Source: Bacteroidaceae bacterium (lineage in GTDB: Bacteria > Bacteroidota > Bacteroidia > Bacteroidales > Bacteroidaceae). From it: DNA of 64,000 nt. The notes beneath the pieces are model-generated. The model worked only from the letters and a program-made list of their open reading frames with translations. It made no database searches and was not told the DNA's origin. This document shows positions 17,563 through 26,733 of this stretch, piece by piece. Both the position numbers and the translations under genes were made by a program. Each line of letters starts with the position of its first letter. Position 1 is the first letter of the stretch. The stretch spans positions 120,055 to 184,054 of the forward strand of contig JAEEZS010000067.1 in NCBI GenBank assembly GCA_016291905.1, written 5' to 3'.

Positions 17563-18564
17563 TTAGCAAGCCTTACCGTCAGAACCCAGCACATTCACAA
17601 TCTTGTGGATGTAGAGCTTCTTCATGTTGTCGCGGGCGGGGCCGAGGTACTTGCGCGGGTCAAACTCGGCGGGCTTCTCAGCGAACACCTTGCGGATGGC
17701 GGCGGTCATGGCCAGACGGCTGTCAGAGTCGATGTTGATTTTGCAAACAGCGCTCTTGGAGGCTTCGCGGAGCTGCTCCTCGGGGATGCCGACGGCGGCC
17801 TTCAGGGCACCGCCGAACTGATTGATGGTGTCGACCTCATCTTGGGGCACGCTGGACGAGCCGTGGAGTACGATGGGGAAGCCGGGGAGCTTCTGCTCAA
17901 TCTCGTGGAGCACGTCGAAGGCGAGGGGAGGAGGAACGAGACGGCCCGTGGCGGGGTCAACGGTGCACTGCTCGGGCGTAAACTTGTAAGCGCCGTGGCT
18001 GGTGCCGATGGAGATAGCGAGGCTGTCGCAACCTGAGCGGGTAGCGAAGTCGATGACCTCTTCAGGCTTCGTGTAATGAGACTCCTCAGCGGCTACCTCA
18101 TCCTCAACACCGGCGAGAACGCCGAGCTCAGCTTCCACAGTCACGTCGTACTGGTGAGCATAGTCGACCACCTTCTTCGTGAGGGCGATGTTCTCCTCAT
18201 AGGGAAGGGAAGAAGCGTCAATCATTACGCTTGAAAAGCCCATGTCAACGCAGCTCTTGCAGAGTTCGAAGCTGTCGCCATGGTCAAGATGGAGCACGAT
18301 TTCGGGCTTTTCCCAACCGAGTTCCTTTGCGTAGGCTACAGCACCCTCAGCCATGTAGCGCAGAAGCGTCTGGTTGGCATAGTTGCGGGCACCCTTGGAA
18401 ACCTGAAGGATGACGGGTGACTTGGTCTCGGCTGCAGCCATGATGATGGCCTGAAGCTGTTCCATGTTGTTGAAGTTGAAAGCGGGGATAGCATAGCCAC
18501 CCTTGACTGCCTTGGCAAACATCTCGCGGGTGTTCACAAGGCCTAATTCTTTGTAACTAACCAT
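17563..18564 (-). CDS. fba: Class II fructose-bisphosphate aldolase
   Basis: Start taken at 18564 (MVSYKELGLVNTREMF, 333 residues), the usual length for Bacteroides aldolases; the open frame to 18630 is extra. Zinc and catalytic motifs are present: HLDHGDSFE (metal His and catalytic Asp), VEAELGVLAG (Glu), GTSHGAYK (metal His), LHGSSSVP (metal His), and KINIDSDSRLA for phosphate binding. The enzyme cleaves fructose-1,6-bisphosphate to dihydroxyacetone phosphate and glyceraldehyde-3-phosphate in glycolysis, and runs in reverse in gluconeogenesis. TACCTTCG on the minus strand (complement at 18606-18613) may be its -7 box. Confidence 0.95.
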   Translation of the reverse strand: MVSYKELGLVNTREMFAKAVKGGYAIPAFNFNNMEQLQAIIMAAAETKSPVILQVSKGARNYANQTLLRYMAEGAVAYAKELGWEKPEIVLHLDHGDSFELCKSCVDMGFSSVMIDASSLPYEENIALTKKVVDYAHQYDVTVEAELGVLAGVEDEVAAEESHYTKPEEVIDFATRSGCDSLAISIGTSHGAYKFTPEQCTVDPATGRLVPPPLAFDVLHEIEQKLPGFPIVLHGSSSVPQDEVDTINQFGGALKAAVGIPEEQLREASKSAVCKINIDSDSRLAMTAAIRKVFAEKPAEFDPRKYLGPARDNMKKLYIHKIVNVLGSDGKAC

Positions 18565-18741
18565 GTTTGTTTTTGTTATTAGTGATACATGCTTTTTTCC
18601 GTCCGCGAAGGTACGGAATAAATAGGACATTTCGCCTGTTTCGTAAGACTTTTTTCAGTGTGAGATATAAAGAATGTGAAAAACGCTTGCATTTCCGCGA
18701 CAGATGCAGTTATTTTGCAAAATCAATTCGACAAAAACCCT

Positions 18742-19740
18742 ATGAAACCCCGCGATAATCATAGTTCCGTTTATGCTTTCCGAATTTCACTTCGGGAACT
18801 GCTTTGCTTTTTCGCTATGGCGTTCCTCTCTGCCTGCCTCTCTCCCCTTATCCCTGACGAAGAGAAAGGAGGGGAGCAATCGGGCGATACGCTGCTTGTC
18901 GTCCCTGATACGGTAGAGATCGTTCACACAGGTACCGCACGTGACGAGTATACGGTGACAGAGGCTCAGGCTATTGGTAGTACGGATACGGCTGTTTGGG
19001 TAAAAGGCTACGTTGTGGGTACCGTTAAAAACAGCATGAAAAGCGGCTGTCAGTTTGAGCCGCCATTCAGTGTGGAGACGAACGTCCTCTTGGCTGACAC
19101 TTTCCCTACGGACTGGTGGCATTGTATGCCCGTAGAACTCCCATCGGGTTCCATCTATCAGTATGCGCTCAATTTGGTGGAGAACCCTGATGCTTTTCAT
19201 GAGATACGGCGTATTCAGGGTATCGTTTCTCCTTATTATAATGTGCCTGGCATTCGCAATGTAACCATTGTTGCTACATATCATCCCGAAGGAGAAGAGT
19301 CTCAGGGTGAGGTGGGAGATTCCATTCATGGTGAAAGCCTTGTAAATCCGCTATCCGTAGCCGAGGGTGTTGCTGCGCAGGGTACTGAGGCATATTCCGA
19401 ACGAAAATGGGTGAAGGGCTATATTGTGGGTGTCTGCACCGGCAAGGGAAAGGTGACATTTGCTGACTCCCTCTCTGTGAGCGACATTACAACGAATGGC
19501 AATGTGGTACTTGCCGACTCCCTTGGGGAGGATAACCTCGGTAGAATCCTTGTCGTTCAACTTTCTAAGGGCTGCATTCGCGATGACGTCAACCTTGTCG
19601 ATCATCCTGAAAACCTTTTCCGTCGCCTTACCGTTAATGGTTCCCTCCGTCCCTATTACGAACTCCCAGCCGTACGTGACGTTCTCGGCACCGGTCAACG
19701 CACCGATTCTTTCGGCAATCCCCTCTATTTGTTGGAATAA
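18742..19740 (+). CDS. Lipoprotein with two DUF6359-like domains
   Basis: Start at 18742 gives a late signal sequence with lipobox FLSAC at about residue 31; the longer frame from 18676 has no signal start. Two copies of one domain are visible: VWVKGYVVGTVKNSMKSG...NVLLADTF (about 75-165) and KWVKGYIVGVCTGKGKVTF...NVVLADSL (about 215-320). The same WVKGYIVG module occurs in the lipoprotein at 24723. This fits the DUF6359 group, which I believe has an OB-fold-like form. Function unknown; the shared module and location suggest it belongs with the receptor/nuclease locus at 19822-26627. Confidence 0.8.
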   Translation: MKPRDNHSSVYAFRISLRELLCFFAMAFLSACLSPLIPDEEKGGEQSGDTLLVVPDTVEIVHTGTARDEYTVTEAQAIGSTDTAVWVKGYVVGTVKNSMKSGCQFEPPFSVETNVLLADTFPTDWWHCMPVELPSGSIYQYALNLVENPDAFHEIRRIQGIVSPYYNVPGIRNVTIVATYHPEGEESQGEVGDSIHGESLVNPLSVAEGVAAQGTEAYSERKWVKGYIVGVCTGKGKVTFADSLSVSDITTNGNVVLADSLGEDNLGRILVVQLSKGCIRDDVNLVDHPENLFRRLTVNGSLRPYYELPAVRDVLGTGQRTDSFGNPLYLLE

Positions 19741-19760
19741 ATCTTCGCTACACACCTGTT

Positions 19761-19792
19761 TATTGCAATGACGTGTTTTGCTCATTGCAATG
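19761..19792. repeat. Pair of 10-bp palindromes 22 bp apart
   Basis: TATTGCAATG (19761-19770) and CATTGCAATG (19783-19792) start exactly 22 bp apart. They closely resemble the palindromes of the 27781 array (CATYGCRATG), also with 22 bp period. Both flanking genes end here, so this copy is not in an obvious promoter. Confidence 0.6.
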
Positions 19793-19821
19793 GTTTGTTC
19801 ATAATCCAGTGGATGCTTACG

Positions 19822-20919
19822 CTATTGTGCCTCTTTGACGAGGTAGATGGTGGTGGGCAGGTGGTCGCTGTAGCCGTTGAGCCAGGTGCCGGAGGCGTGC
19901 GTGCGTAGGGGATTGCCCTTGTATTTACCCTCCTGTTGGATGAGGTAATCGCGGACGAAAATTTCGTTGCGGAAGTATTGCAGGTGACTGCGGTCTCCAT
20001 CGACAAGGTGTCCTGAAACAATAATCTGGTCAAAGAGATTCCATTTGCCATCGTACTTCAGCGTGCCGACGCCATCGTCGCGCAGCGTCTTCCACCAGGG
20101 GTTGTAGAGGTCGCCGTCGCCCTTGCACTCCTCCTTGGTACGTTTGGCGCCGAGACCTTTGACGAGGCTTTTGTCATCAGGGTCGTCGTTGAGGTCGCCC
20201 ATGATGATGACGGACGAGCCAGGGTATTGTGCAATGATGGAGTCCTTGATGGCGCGTACTAGTTCGCCGGCACGTTCGCGGGCAGGAGATTCGGAGAAAC
20301 GGCTGGGCCAATGGCAGACGATGGCATGGACACGTTCGCCTGCCAGCGTGCCGCCGATGGTGAGGAAGCCGCGCGTGTAGTAGAGGCTGCCGTCTTCATT
20401 ATAATAAAGAGGATAGGCGACGGTCTCCAGATGGAATTGCTTGGGGTTATAGAGGAAGGCACAATCGACGCCGCGTTGGTCGGGGCTCTCGACGTGGGCA
20501 ATTTCCCAGCCACGGTCGCGCAGAGCGGGTTGCTTCAGCAGGTCTTCCAGCACGGCGCGGTTCTCAATCTCGCTGACGCCGATGAGCGTGGCGCCACCCG
20601 GAATACGGTCGGTAGCCATCTGGCTCAGCACTTGGGCCATGTTCTTCAACTTGGCTTCGTATTTCATAGTGCTCCATTTCATGGTGCCTTCGGGGGTGTA
20701 CTCATAGTCATTCTTGTCCGTTCCGTCTGGCGCCAGCGTGTGGACGGTGTCGAAGAGGTTCTCCAGGTTATAGAAGCCGATGCCGTAGAGGCTATAGCGT
20801 TTTTCAGCGTCAGAGCCGACGGGCGATACTGCTTTGTTGGCTGTGCCGCAGCTGCAGAGCAGAAGGAGGTATGAGAAACTAAAAATGAAAAATGAAGAAT
20901 AAAATGCCTTTCTTTTCAT
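19822..20919 (-). CDS. Exported endonuclease/exonuclease/phosphatase-family lipoprotein
   Basis: Start at 20919 gives a lipoprotein signal (LLLLCSCG lipobox; 365 residues). The mature part has the EEP fold motifs: GIGFYNLENLFDT (metal Asn/Glu), IGVSEIENRAVL (catalytic Glu), CHWPSRFSES, IIMGDLNDDPDD (Asp/Asn pair) and a C-terminal YSDHLPTTIY (Asp-His). These enzymes cut phosphodiesters in DNA, RNA or lipids; an exported copy next to a TonB-dependent receptor suggests scavenging of nucleic acid or phosphoesters (inference). The signal peptide core FYSSFFIFSFSYLL is encoded by an AT-rich TTCATTTTTCATTTTT repeat. It diverges from the receptor at 21119. Confidence 0.88.
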   Translation of the reverse strand: MKRKAFYSSFFIFSFSYLLLLCSCGTANKAVSPVGSDAEKRYSLYGIGFYNLENLFDTVHTLAPDGTDKNDYEYTPEGTMKWSTMKYEAKLKNMAQVLSQMATDRIPGGATLIGVSEIENRAVLEDLLKQPALRDRGWEIAHVESPDQRGVDCAFLYNPKQFHLETVAYPLYYNEDGSLYYTRGFLTIGGTLAGERVHAIVCHWPSRFSESPARERAGELVRAIKDSIIAQYPGSSVIIMGDLNDDPDDKSLVKGLGAKRTKEECKGDGDLYNPWWKTLRDDGVGTLKYDGKWNLFDQIIVSGHLVDGDRSHLQYFRNEIFVRDYLIQQEGKYKGNPLRTHASGTWLNGYSDHLPTTIYLVKEAQ

Positions 20920-21011
20920 GGGTCTAACCTTTAATCTGTGATTTGCGGTACAAATATAAGTCCAAAAAATGAATTTATCCCCATTTTGCCTGAAAAAATC
21001 GGCAAATCGTA

Positions 21012-21040
21012 TTGAAAAACGGGATTTCTTTGTATCTTCG
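21012..21040 (+). promoter_or_regulatory. Probable promoter of the TonB receptor operon
   Basis: TTG at 21012-21014 and TATCTTCG at 21033-21040, 18 bp apart, are a near match to the Bacteroidota form. The start would lie about 70 bp before the ATG at 21119. Confidence 0.55.
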
Positions 21041-21118
21041 CCACGTAAAATAACGTTCAACGGATAACGTTTGACGTTTGACGAAGACAGAGTTGACAAT
21101 TTACTAGATTAATACGAT

Positions 21119-23797
21119 ATGAAAAACAGAATTCTCTTGGTTTGTCTGCTGCTGACGGCTGTGTGCGCGGGGCGTGCACAGGTGGTGACGACAGGCAATC
21201 AGGCCGCCTCGGAAACTGACGAGTCGGCATTCACGTTCACCGAGTCGCAGTTGGGCGAGGACGATGACGCCATCCAGAGCGTCTCGGCGCTGGTGTCGTC
21301 GACCAACGATATCTTCCTGCGTGAGGTGGGCTTCCTGTTCAGTCCCATGCGCTTCAAGGTGCGTGCCCTCGACTCGAAGTACAACGATGTGCTGGTCAAC
21401 GGCGTGCTGATGAACGATGCCGAAACGGGCCGCTTCTCCTACGGTATGATTGGCGGCCTGAACGAGGCTACCCGCAACCAGGAGGGCGTCGGCTCGTTCG
21501 AGACCAACCGCTTCGCCTTCATTCCCGTGGGCGGAGCCAGCAACATCAACATGCGTGCCTCGCAGTATGCCACAGGCTCGAAGGCTACCATCAGCCTCTG
21601 CAACCGCAACTACCTTGCCCGCGCTATGTTCACCCATAGCACAGGCTTGATGCGCAACGGCTGGGCTTTTACCGTGAGTGCCTCCTACCGCTGGGCCAAC
21701 GAGGGTGTCATTGAAGGTACGTTCTACAACGCCTTCGGCTACTTCCTTGCGGCGCAGAAGAAGTGGGGCGACCGCCACAGCCTCAGCCTCTCCACATGGG
21801 GCGCCCCCACCGAGCGTGCCCAGCAGAGCGCGGCTACCGAGGAAGCCTTCGCGTTGGCAGGCTCGCACTACTACAACCCCTACTGGGGCTATCAGAACGG
21901 CGTGAAGCGCAACGCCCGCGTCGTCACCTCGTTCGAGCCGACGGCCGTCGCCACATGGGACTTCAACATTAACGAAGACAGCCGTCTCGTCACCAGCGCC
22001 TCGTTCAAGTACAGCAACTACGGCACTACCGCCCTCGGCTGGAACGGCAACGCCGCTGACCCGCGTCCCGACTACTATAAGAAGCTCCCTAGCTCGGCCT
22101 ATAACGTCTGGGATGCCACCTATCGCGTGACGGCTGACGACTATGCCGCCTGGAAGGGACTTTACGACACATTCACGGGTTCGCCTGCCGGACGCCAGAT
22201 CAACTGGGACCAGCTCTACTTTGCCAATCAGCAGGCCAATGCCGTGGGCGGCGAGGCTCTCTACTATGTGGAGGAACGCCACAACGACCAGATGGCGCTT
22301 AACCTCACCAGTACCTTCAACCGTACGCTCAACCGTTTCAACCGCCTTGTGGGCGGCGTCGCGCTCTCCGCTACACAGGGCATGCACTACAAGACCATGA
22401 GCGACCTCCTTGGCGCCGACACTTATATCGATGTTGATAAGTTTGCCGCCCGCGACTACGGCCGTGGCAGCGACATCGCCCAGAACGACCTTAACCACCG
22501 TGATCGCCAGATCTACGAAGGAGATGTTTTTGGCTATAATTACAATATCTATGTCAACAAGGCCCGTGTCTGGGGACAGTACGCCTTCAATAACGGTCCG
22601 CTTGCCCTTGTCCTCTCCGGTCAGGTCAACGGCACTACGCTGGAGCGCTTCGGCCTTATGCAGAACGGCCGTGCAGCCGACCGCAGCTACGGCTCCAGCG
22701 GCGTAGCCAAGTTCCTTGGCGGCGGTGGCAAGGCTTCGTTCACCTGGCGCCCCAACGCCCGCAACGTCATCAGCCTTAATGCCGGCTATCAGAAGGACGC
22801 CCCGCTGGCCTACAACGCCTTCATCGCCAACCGTACCCGCAGCGACTTCGTCCACGACCTTAAACTCGAGGGCGTCCTCAACACCGAACTCTCCTATGCC
22901 CTTACCGCGGGTCCGTTCCAAGGCCGTGTGGCGGGCTACTACATCCGTTTCGACAACGCCGTGGAGCAGACCGCCTTCTATAACGACTCGCAGAGCCACT
23001 TCACCTACCTCACCATGAACGGCATCGAGCGCACCCACTACGGCGTGGAGGCCGCAGCCATCATGCATGTGACCAGCTCGTTCTACTTCACCTTCATTGG
23101 CAACGTGGGCGAGGCGCTCTATACGAACAATCCCACAGCTGTGCTTACCTACGAGGATGCCAGCGCTTATATTGCCTCGCCCAAGAATCCCGTTACGGGA
23201 CAGGAGGAGCAGCTGCGTGTCATCGCCGAAGGTTGCCGCGTGGGCAGCACGCCCCTCACCGCCCTCAGCCTCGGCGTCGATTACAACGTTAACGGCTGGT
23301 ACCTCGGTGCCAACGTCAACTACTACGACCGTGTATTCATCGGCTTCTCGCCCTACAACCGCCTGACCAATATCTATCAGGCCAATCAGAAGTGCTACAT
23401 CTCTGACGGCAGCGTCGATGAGAATGGCAATCCCTCCTTCGGCGTCGATGAGGCCACGCTATTGGAGAATGGCGGCATCCTCTACAACGCTGACGGCAGC
23501 ATCTACAAGACCTACAGCGTCCGCCAGCGCCAATGCAAGGGTGGCTTCATGGTCGATGCCAATATCGGACACAACATCCGTCTGAAGAAGGGCCGTAGCG
23601 TCAGCATCAACCTCACGGTCAACAATCTACTCAATAACACCAACATGTGTACGGGTGGCTACGAGCAGAGTCGCGACGACCTCTATTATGAGAATGGTAC
23701 TGCCGGCGATGCCCGCACCTACGTCTTCTCCAAGAATCCCAAGCTCTACTATGCCAACGCACTTAACGCCTTCCTCAACGTAGGCTTTAAGTTCTAA
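21119..23797 (+). CDS. TonB-dependent outer-membrane receptor
   Basis: An 892-residue protein with a signal peptide (MKNRILLVCLLLTAVCAGRA), a plug-like domain (about 40-150: FKVRALDSKYNDVLVNGVLM, GGASNINMRASQY) and a long barrel that ends in YANALNAFLNVGFKF, a classic terminal strand. It lacks the N-terminal carboxypeptidase-like domain of SusC proteins and has no SusD neighbour. It would import a ligand across the outer membrane using TonB energy. Two lipoproteins follow at 42 and 34 bp, so 21119-26627 is probably one operon, facing away from the EEP nuclease. The cargo may be a nuclease product (inference). Confidence 0.9.
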   Translation: MKNRILLVCLLLTAVCAGRAQVVTTGNQAASETDESAFTFTESQLGEDDDAIQSVSALVSSTNDIFLREVGFLFSPMRFKVRALDSKYNDVLVNGVLMNDAETGRFSYGMIGGLNEATRNQEGVGSFETNRFAFIPVGGASNINMRASQYATGSKATISLCNRNYLARAMFTHSTGLMRNGWAFTVSASYRWANEGVIEGTFYNAFGYFLAAQKKWGDRHSLSLSTWGAPTERAQQSAATEEAFALAGSHYYNPYWGYQNGVKRNARVVTSFEPTAVATWDFNINEDSRLVTSASFKYSNYGTTALGWNGNAADPRPDYYKKLPSSAYNVWDATYRVTADDYAAWKGLYDTFTGSPAGRQINWDQLYFANQQANAVGGEALYYVEERHNDQMALNLTSTFNRTLNRFNRLVGGVALSATQGMHYKTMSDLLGADTYIDVDKFAARDYGRGSDIAQNDLNHRDRQIYEGDVFGYNYNIYVNKARVWGQYAFNNGPLALVLSGQVNGTTLERFGLMQNGRAADRSYGSSGVAKFLGGGGKASFTWRPNARNVISLNAGYQKDAPLAYNAFIANRTRSDFVHDLKLEGVLNTELSYALTAGPFQGRVAGYYIRFDNAVEQTAFYNDSQSHFTYLTMNGIERTHYGVEAAAIMHVTSSFYFTFIGNVGEALYTNNPTAVLTYEDASAYIASPKNPVTGQEEQLRVIAEGCRVGSTPLTALSLGVDYNVNGWYLGANVNYYDRVFIGFSPYNRLTNIYQANQKCYISDGSVDENGNPSFGVDEATLLENGGILYNADGSIYKTYSVRQRQCKGGFMVDANIGHNIRLKKGRSVSINLTVNNLLNNTNMCTGGYEQSRDDLYYENGTAGDARTYVFSKNPKLYYANALNAFLNVGFKF

Positions 23798-23839
23798 ACG
23801 ATGAAATAAAGAAGAATGAACAATAAAATGCACATTCCT

Positions 23840-24688
23840 ATGAAAAGACATATGTTTTCAATGCTATCTCTCCTGACGACAGCGGTACTTCTTTCAGCGT
23901 GCAGCATGAATCAGTTTGACGACCTGACCTTCTCGGACGGCAACTATCCCTACGGCAACAATGCTATTCCTGCCGATGCTCCCATCACGACCATTCAGGC
24001 TCTCAAGACGGAGAAGTATCCGCAGCTCTTCCAGTCTTCTTCAACCTACAACTACCAGTACACCACCGTGGAGGAGGATCTCTACATCAGCGGGCGCATC
24101 GTCAGCAACGACGAGAGCGGCAACGTCTATAAAACCATAGCCATCGCCGACGAGACGGGCGCTGTCGTCATCGGCGTCAACGCTACTGGCCTCTACAGTT
24201 TTCTCCCGATGGGGCAGAGGGTTATTGTCAGCCTCAAGGGGCTCGACTTCGGCGCCTACTCCAACATGCCCGAGATTGGCAAAGCCTTCATGTCCGACAA
24301 GTACGGCCTCCAGCTGGGGCGTATCAGCCAGAAAGACTTTGAGCAGCACGTCCGTCTCATCGGCAAGCCCGAGCCCACGGCCATCGTGCCCGAGGAGATG
24401 ACGGAGGCCAAGCTGAAAAACCTCAAGGCTACGGACTATCCCCGCTACATCATTCTGAAGGATGTCACCTTTGCCGATGGCGGCCGCCAGTATGCCCCTG
24501 TCGATAACACTACTGAGGACCGCTACGTCAACGTCGGCTCGCAGAAGATCGACTGCCGCATGAGCAGCTACTCCAACTTTGCGCTCGACACCATCCCCCG
24601 CGGGCGTGTCAGCGTCACCGGCCTCCTCACTCTCTACGGCTCCACCAAGCAACTTCTTGTCCGCGTGGTGGACGACATCAAAAAATGA
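23840..24688 (+). CDS. DUF5689-type lipoprotein
   Basis: Start at 23840 gives MKRHMFSMLSLLTTAVLLSAC with a good lipobox (282 residues); the frame opens earlier at 23816. The sequence has the DUF5689 pattern of Bacteroidota: DAPITTIQALKTEKYP, YISGRIVSNDESGNVYKTIA, VVIGVNATGLYSFLPMGQRV and a C-terminal VSVTGLLTLYGSTKQLLVR. The repeated GRIVSNDESG / IADETGAVVIG pattern suggests OB-fold beta barrels. It should sit on the outer membrane. Such proteins often travel with TonB receptors and exported nucleases, as here. Exact role unknown. Confidence 0.83.
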   Translation: MKRHMFSMLSLLTTAVLLSACSMNQFDDLTFSDGNYPYGNNAIPADAPITTIQALKTEKYPQLFQSSSTYNYQYTTVEEDLYISGRIVSNDESGNVYKTIAIADETGAVVIGVNATGLYSFLPMGQRVIVSLKGLDFGAYSNMPEIGKAFMSDKYGLQLGRISQKDFEQHVRLIGKPEPTAIVPEEMTEAKLKNLKATDYPRYIILKDVTFADGGRQYAPVDNTTEDRYVNVGSQKIDCRMSSYSNFALDTIPRGRVSVTGLLTLYGSTKQLLVRVVDDIKK

Positions 24689-24722
24689 AAAATGAAGAAT
24701 GAATAATAATAAAAATAATAAT

Positions 24723-26627
24723 ATGAAAAAGACCTTTCGTTTCCTTTTTGCGGCGCTGGCCCTGATGGGCATTGCCTCGTGCGCCGATGTTCCTGAACTC
24801 CCTTATCCCACCCCCGACCCGAACGGCGGCGGAGGTGGCACTACCACCAGCGGCCTCCCCTTCACCAGCGCCAGCTTGAACGACTTTGAGGTGAAGACCG
24901 TCGAAGGCGTTGACTGGAGCCTCGGCTCGTCGTATGCCAAGGCCAGCGGCTACGACAATAACAGCAAGACCACTACAGCCACGAAGACCTGGCTCGTCAG
25001 CCCCGCTATTAACACCACCGTCACCGGCACGGGCACCGACGGCACGGGCACCGACGGCGTAACTATTACTTTTGATCATGAACTTCGCTACGTCAAGTCC
25101 TCCACTGACCTCAAGGGCTGGCACAAGGTGTTGGCCAGCAAGGACTACGCGGGCGACGTCACAACGGCAACGTGGACAGACCTTGGCTTTGAAGCTGCGG
25201 CAACACCAAATTCAACAACCTGGGATTTTCCTGCCGCCAACCCTGTCCACCTGCCTGCCGAACTGCTGAACGAGGAGAAAGTCTATATTGCCTTCTACTT
25301 CCAATGCGACGGCACCAACTCCACCACGTGGGAACTGAAGAACTTCGTTATGCAGGAGGGGATGACACCCGACCCCATACCTGGCCCTGAGCCTGGCGAG
25401 GTGAAGGCTGTCACCATTGCCGAGTTTAACGCCGCAGCCGTCAGCACCGACGTCTGGTACGAGCTTGTGGGTACGGCTTCTGCCATCAAGGACGGCGACC
25501 AGTACGGCAACTTCGACCTTACCGACGAATCGGGCACGGTCTATGTCTACGGCTTGCTTGCCGAGAAGGGCGGAGAGAAGAAACAGTTCCAAGACCTCGT
25601 AGCCAAGACGGGCCTCGCCAACGGCGACAAGATCAAGATTCATGGCCAGCGTGGCGACTATAACGGCAAGATTGAAGTCCTCAACGCCTACTTCATCGAA
25701 ATCGTCGAGAAGGGTGGCGATACTCCTGGCCCAGGCCCTGGAGGCGAAGGGGACGGTAGCGAGAAATCGCCCTACAACGTGGCCTACGTCCTCGGCGCAG
25801 GCAATCCCGGCACGACGGCTTGGGTGAAGGGCTACATCGTCGGCACGGTGACGGACAAGAGTTACGACTCTGCCGAGTTCGGCACCACCAACGCCAGCGG
25901 CACCAACCTCCTCCTTGCCGATGCTGCCGATTGCACCGATGCCTCGCTCTGCATCCCCGTGCAGCTTCCTTCTGGTGACGTCCGCGATGCCCTCAGCCTT
26001 CAGCAACATCCTGAAAATCTCGGAAAGCAGGTTTGGATTTATGCTAACTTGGAGAAATACTTCGGGCAGCCTGGCTTGAAGTCCGCCAGCAAGTACAGCT
26101 GGGACGGCAATAGTGGCGGCGGCGAAGACCCGAATCCGGGTGGCGAAGGCATCTTCAGCGCCGACTTCACGACGGGCGAGTGCGGCTTCACTATCTATAA
26201 TGTGGAAATGGATGAAAACCTTAGCTACGTGTGGGCAATTGACTCCAAGTATGGTTGGAAGGCCAGCGCCTTTAAGGATAATACGCGATATCCTTCTGAC
26301 AGCTACATTGTCAGTTCTGCAATCGACTTAACTTCTGCCACTTCCGCTACGTTGTCATTCAGTCATGCGGCTCGCTACTTTGGCGATTCTGCCACCGACT
26401 TCCTATCCGTGCTCGTTACCACCAGTTTTGATGGCGATGCAGCGAAGGCCAGTTGGGTGACGCTTACTGTGCCCTCTTGGCCTTCAGGTGCTGATTGGAA
26501 TTATATTGATTCGGGCGACATCAGCCTTGCTGGCTATGTTGGCAACAAGGTCTATATTGCCTTCCGCTACACCTCCAGTTCTTCCATCGCCGCTACGTGG
26601 GAAATCAAGAGCATGAGCATAAAATAG
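24723..26627 (+). CDS. Multidomain lipoprotein with OB-fold-like and choice-of-anchor-J-like domains
   Basis: Start at 24723 gives MKKTFRFLFAALALMGIASC (lipobox IASC; 634 residues). Domains seen in order: a choice-of-anchor J-like sandwich (about 45-215, ATKTWLVSPAINT), an OB-fold-like domain (about 228-330, VWYELVGTASAIKDGDQYGN; DKIKIHGQRGDYNG), a DUF6359-like WVKGYIVGTVTD module (about 350-455) and a second choice-of-anchor J-like sandwich (about 475-634, SDSYIVSSAIDL). Gly-rich linkers (PGPGPGGEGDG) separate them. The OB-fold and jelly-roll mix fits a surface protein that binds a polymer, perhaps nucleic acid, for the adjacent receptor; this is inference. Confidence 0.8.
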   Translation: MKKTFRFLFAALALMGIASCADVPELPYPTPDPNGGGGGTTTSGLPFTSASLNDFEVKTVEGVDWSLGSSYAKASGYDNNSKTTTATKTWLVSPAINTTVTGTGTDGTGTDGVTITFDHELRYVKSSTDLKGWHKVLASKDYAGDVTTATWTDLGFEAAATPNSTTWDFPAANPVHLPAELLNEEKVYIAFYFQCDGTNSTTWELKNFVMQEGMTPDPIPGPEPGEVKAVTIAEFNAAAVSTDVWYELVGTASAIKDGDQYGNFDLTDESGTVYVYGLLAEKGGEKKQFQDLVAKTGLANGDKIKIHGQRGDYNGKIEVLNAYFIEIVEKGGDTPGPGPGGEGDGSEKSPYNVAYVLGAGNPGTTAWVKGYIVGTVTDKSYDSAEFGTTNASGTNLLLADAADCTDASLCIPVQLPSGDVRDALSLQQHPENLGKQVWIYANLEKYFGQPGLKSASKYSWDGNSGGGEDPNPGGEGIFSADFTTGECGFTIYNVEMDENLSYVWAIDSKYGWKASAFKDNTRYPSDSYIVSSAIDLTSATSATLSFSHAARYFGDSATDFLSVLVTTSFDGDAAKASWVTLTVPSWPSGADWNYIDSGDISLAGYVGNKVYIAFRYTSSSSIAATWEIKSMSIK

Positions 26628-26641
26628 AATGAAGAATGAAA

Positions 26642-26722
26642 AAGAGTGATCAGTGAATAGATAATAGTTCTCCATCCCAGGGTATTATCTGTTCTCTGTT
26701 CACTGTTCTCTGTTCACTATAT
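26642..26722. terminator. Interrupted inverted repeat between convergent genes
   Basis: AGATAATA (26659-26666) pairs with TATTATCT (26683-26690), extended by AGTGAA (26652-26657) and TTCACT (26698-26703). CTGTTCTCTGTTCACT-like units are tandemly repeated. A possible terminator between the stops at 26627 and 26734. Confidence 0.35.
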
Positions 26723-26733
26723 TATCTTTACTA

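Noticed and set aside
21104..23068. A 654-codon minus-strand ORF opposite the TonB receptor
   Set aside because: It is the exact antisense of a strongly supported receptor gene; its composition (Val, Gly and Ala-rich without domains) is typical of a shadow frame in GC-biased codons.
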